A stretch of DNA of 64,000 nucleotides from an uncultured Litoreibacter sp. (GTDB taxonomy: Bacteria; Pseudomonadota; Alphaproteobacteria; Rhodobacterales; Rhodobacteraceae): positions 1,364,001 through 1,428,000 of the forward strand of contig CANLUY010000002.1 of assembly GCA_947494435.1 (NCBI GenBank). Reading direction: 5' to 3'. Positions 61,495 through 64,000 of this stretch are shown one piece after another. The notes beneath the pieces are model-generated. The model had not been told where the DNA came from. It searched no databases and saw nothing but the letters and a program-made list of their open reading frames with translations. The position numbers and the translations under genes are program-made. Positions within the stretch are counted from its first letter, which is position 1; each line of letters begins with the position of its first letter.

Positions 61495-63798
61495 ATGAAC
61501 AGCCAAGCCTCAAAATTCGGAACGTCCCAACCGATCCGCCGTCTGGAAGATGATCGTTTTTTGACTGGTCAGGGCCGCTATGTAGATGACCTTGCACCTG
61601 AGGGCGCTTTGGCGGCCTTTGTGTTTCGCTCCCCCACGGCTCATGCTGAGATCACCGAGCTTGACGTGACTGACGCGCGCGACGCAGAGGGTGTTCATAT
61701 GGTCATTACGGCGGATAGCCTGACTGAGGCGGGGGTTAAGAACCAAATGTCTGCTTCCCTGATCGACAATCAGGACGGCAGTAAAGGTGCCAATCCCGCG
61801 CGCCCCATTCTGGCGACAGGACGCGTTCGATTTGTTGGCGAACCCATCGCAGTCGTCATCGCCGATACTCTGGCGCAGGCGAAAGATGCGGCTGAATTGA
61901 TTATGTTCGATTATGATGATTTGGACAGCGCAATGGCCCTCACGCCGGGTGGACCGGCCATACACCCCGAAGCGCCGGACAACGTCGCCTACGACTGGGC
62001 TGTTGGCGACAAAGAGGCCACTGAAGCTGTATTCTCAAAAGCGGCACATCGCACGAAAGTTGAGATTGGCGATAACCGAATTATCGCAAATTCCATGGAG
62101 ACGCGCGGCTGCTTTGCGGAAATGGAGGGCGACAGGTTGCACTTTGCCTACACAGGCCAAGGGGTCTGGGGCACGAAAGGCTCTATCGCCAGCACACTTG
62201 GTTTGGACAAAGAAGCCGTGCGGGTGACCAATCCTGATATTGGTGGTGGATTTGGCATGAAAGCCTTTGATTACCCTGAATATTTCTGCGTCGCACATGC
62301 AACACATGCATTGGGCAAACCCGTCCGCTGGCAGGCAGAACGGACGGAGGCAATGTTGTCAGACAACGCCGGCCGCGACCTGACATCTGTTGTGGAATTC
62401 GCCTTTGATGAAAACTTAAAGATCATCGCCTACCGCGTTGATACAACATCGAATATGGGCGCGTATAACTCCGCATACGCGCAATTCATCCAATCGGACC
62501 TCGCCTCACGCGTTCTGATGGGCGTCTATGATGTACAAACCGCATGGTTCCGAAATCGCGGCATTTATACCAACACGACACAGGTCGATGCTTATCGCGG
62601 CGCGGGAAGACCCGAGGCAATCTATGTCTTGGAGCGGGCGATTGATTACGCGGCGCGGGAACTCGGTGTCACCCCACTAGAGCTCCGCAAGCGCAACTTC
62701 ATCGGCTCCGATCAATTCCCATACAACACAGTCACAGGAGAGATTTACGACGTCGGTGACTTCCACAAAGTGCTCTCCCGCGCTGAGGAGGAGGCCGACC
62801 TTGACGGGTTCGCAGCACGCAAAGCGCTCGCGGCTATCGATGGCAAGCTACGCGGCATTGGCGTCTGCTATTATATCGAAAGCATTCTTGGTTCCCCCGA
62901 TGAAACTGCGAAGGTTGAATTTACCGGGGAAGGAACAGCACGGCTTTACGTTGGCACACAGTCAAACGGTCAAGGGCATGAAACGGTCTACCGGCAGTTG
63001 CTCCACGAATATACCGGCATCCCTTACGACGCTGTTGAGATCATTCAAGGTGACAGTGACAGGATCAAACACGGAGGCGGTACTGGCGGTTCGCGCTCTG
63101 TGACGACGCAAGGCACGGCCATCAAAGCAACGTCAGAGACGTTGATCGAACGGTTCACGCCTTTCGTGGCGGATCATTTGGGTGTCGAACAAGTCGCTTT
63201 TGAAGACGGCGTGTTCCGTGGTGACGGCTCAAACACCGTGATGACGATGATTGAGGCAGCTGACGCCGCTGCTGCGGCAGACGAAACCGATTTGCTCAGC
63301 ACATATGAAAGCACGACGCTACCGGGCCGGTCCTTCCCGAATGGCTGCCATATCTGCGAGTTGGAGATTGATCCCGATACCGGCGTCACGAAGGTAGTGA
63401 AATATACTGTTGTCGATGATTTCGGCGTTCTGATGAACCCAATGCTGGCCGAGGGTCAAGTACACGGCGGCGTCGTACAAGGTGTGGGCCAAGCGATCAG
63501 CGAGCATGTCGTCTATGACGAAGACGGCCAGCTTTTGACGGCAACATTCATGGATTATGGCATGCCCCGCGCAGGCGATATGCCAATGATCGCGTTCTAC
63601 TCCGAACCCGTTCCTTCAACCGCCAATGTGCTCGGTATGAAAGGCTGCGGCGAAGCAGGCACGGTTGGCGCTTTGGCAGCCGTGGCCAATGCAGCGTTGG
63701 ATGCCGTGTCGGAACGCGGAATCGAGCGCGTGGATATGCCCTTCACCCCTCACCGGATGTGGCAGTATCTCAACCAAACCGGCATCGCGGCGGAGTAA
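61495..63798 (+). CDS. Form-II CoxL-like xanthine dehydrogenase-family large subunit
   Basis: A 767-residue molybdenum hydroxylase large subunit. It has the segments GGGFGMKAFDYPEY near residue 255 (pterin loop), QVDAYRGAGRPEAIY near residue 363, GTQSNGQGHETVYRQ near residue 487, GGGTGGSRSVTT and the active-site Glu motif MKGCGEAGT near residue 715. The form-I CO dehydrogenase motif AYxCSFR is not present; AYRGAGR is instead the form-II motif, which is not reliably linked to CO oxidation. The natural substrate may be an aldehyde, a purine or another heterocycle. No medium or small (FAD, 2Fe-2S) subunit is seen upstream; they may follow beyond the cupin gene. The next gene starts 2 nt after the stop. 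Confidence 0.9.
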   Translation: MNSQASKFGTSQPIRRLEDDRFLTGQGRYVDDLAPEGALAAFVFRSPTAHAEITELDVTDARDAEGVHMVITADSLTEAGVKNQMSASLIDNQDGSKGANPARPILATGRVRFVGEPIAVVIADTLAQAKDAAELIMFDYDDLDSAMALTPGGPAIHPEAPDNVAYDWAVGDKEATEAVFSKAAHRTKVEIGDNRIIANSMETRGCFAEMEGDRLHFAYTGQGVWGTKGSIASTLGLDKEAVRVTNPDIGGGFGMKAFDYPEYFCVAHATHALGKPVRWQAERTEAMLSDNAGRDLTSVVEFAFDENLKIIAYRVDTTSNMGAYNSAYAQFIQSDLASRVLMGVYDVQTAWFRNRGIYTNTTQVDAYRGAGRPEAIYVLERAIDYAARELGVTPLELRKRNFIGSDQFPYNTVTGEIYDVGDFHKVLSRAEEEADLDGFAARKALAAIDGKLRGIGVCYYIESILGSPDETAKVEFTGEGTARLYVGTQSNGQGHETVYRQLLHEYTGIPYDAVEIIQGDSDRIKHGGGTGGSRSVTTQGTAIKATSETLIERFTPFVADHLGVEQVAFEDGVFRGDGSNTVMTMIEAADAAAAADETDLLSTYESTTLPGRSFPNGCHICELEIDPDTGVTKVVKYTVVDDFGVLMNPMLAEGQVHGGVVQGVGQAISEHVVYDEDGQLLTATFMDYGMPRAGDMPMIAFYSEPVPSTANVLGMKGCGEAGTVGALAAVANAALDAVSERGIERVDMPFTPHRMWQYLNQTGIAAE

Positions 63799-63800
63799 CG

Positions 63801-64000
63801 ATGTGTGACGCAGAAACCAGCGGCACCGCTTTGCTTACCACATATATCGATAATGACCGAACCCGCGTGACGGAATGGCGCTTTCCTGAAAAGGGCAGCA
63901 ATACCGGATGGCATGTTCACGACTATGATTATGTCGTTGTTCCGCTCTTAACCGGCCAACTAGAAATACGGTTGCCGGGCAATGAGACGGTTTTTGCCGA
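63801..64000 (+). CDS. Cupin-domain protein, 5' part
   Basis: A partial gene cut by the right edge; the first about 66 residues are visible. It starts MCDAETSGTALLTTYIDNDR and has the cupin metal motif region GSNTGWHVHDYDYVVVPLLTGQLEI, where HVHDYDYV gives two His ligands. Cupin proteins bind a metal and act as sugar or aromatic ring enzymes, or as regulators. The ATG at 63801 lies 2 nt after the stop of the CoxL-like gene, so it is in the same operon. It may help in the pathway of that molybdenum enzyme, which is inference only. Confidence 0.75.
   Translation, partial: MCDAETSGTALLTTYIDNDRTRVTEWRFPEKGSNTGWHVHDYDYVVVPLLTGQLEIRLPGNETVFA

Noticed and set aside
61495-63798. Assignment as aerobic CO dehydrogenase
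   Set aside because: The diagnostic AYxCSFR motif of form-I CoxL is absent and AYRGAGR is present, so CO oxidation is not supported.
1-64000. CRISPR arrays, tRNA or rRNA genes, insertion sequences, prophage or riboswitches
   Set aside because: No repeated spacers, no cloverleaf with conserved D- and T-arm sequences, no transposase or phage frame, and no recognisable riboswitch core were seen on reading both strands. Small or divergent RNAs could be missed by eye.

Overview
The window is a stretch of chromosomal, mostly core and metabolic DNA from an alphaproteobacterium, most likely a marine Rhodobacteraceae member (Roseobacter group). The evidence is moderately high GC, a short (445-residue) prolyl-tRNA synthetase, an HdaA-type DnaA homologue beside polyphosphate kinase and exopolyphosphatase, a propionyl-CoA carboxylase locus with its PccR/ScfR-type regulator, a choline-sulfate/choline/betaine cluster, and many small lipoproteins. 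I see no phage, transposase, integrase, CRISPR array, rRNA or tRNA gene. Both outermost genes are cut by the window edges.

Layout. 0-4.4 kb: SUV3-like helicase (partial), TPR protein, SCP2 protein plus lysophospholipase-like hydrolase, and a LolCD-type lipoprotein-release ABC transporter. 4.8-10.6 kb: universal stress protein with an alanine:sodium symporter, a haloacetate (possibly fluoroacetate) dehalogenase, YceI, and the periplasmic nucleotidase CpdB. 10.6-19.1 kb, all on the minus strand: SGNH hydrolase and ProS, an SDR, and the run AI-2E permease - HdaA - Ppk - Ppx. 19.2-32.3 kb: propionyl-CoA to succinyl-CoA block (mcm, pccA, pccB, regulator pccR) with small genes, a methyltransferase and a drug-efflux MFS gene interspersed. 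TTTGCAAA-type sites lie in front of pccB and of pccR. 32.3-40.4 kb: catabolism of choline-O-sulfate and choline to glycine betaine (betC, betI, BCCT transporter, betB, betA), with a GST and a HAD-fold protein whose catalytic aspartates are missing.

40.4-52.9 kb: EamA and ArgO exporters, a membrane-anchored AraC regulator, a LysR/glycosyltransferase divergent pair, YebC, two SLC13-type carriers on opposite strands with small lipoprotein and DUF1127-like genes between them, a second EamA exporter and a YmdB-type phosphodiesterase. 53-57 kb: small secreted proteins, low-molecular-weight protein tyrosine phosphatase, a copper chaperone PCuAC with a DUF2946-like partner, ribosomal protein L28, and the mutase chaperone MeaB. 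57.2-64 kb: DUF3108 protein, helicase HrpB, TerB-like protein, a secreted protein, a form-II CoxL-like molybdenum hydroxylase large subunit and the start of a cupin gene.

The genes work together most clearly in three places. PccAB, Mcm and MeaB, under PccR, carry propionyl-CoA into the TCA cycle; no epimerase gene is in the window. BetC, the BCCT carrier, BetA and BetB, under BetI, take choline sulfate and choline to the osmolyte glycine betaine. HdaA, Ppk and Ppx sit in one close-packed run, which links replication control and polyphosphate turnover at the level of gene order. No clearly new multi-gene system is visible. The items most worth a second look are the dehalogenase with a complete fluoride pocket, the pseudo-HAD protein, the 28-bp perfect palindrome before the tyrosine phosphatase gene, and paired palindromes in several divergent promoter regions.
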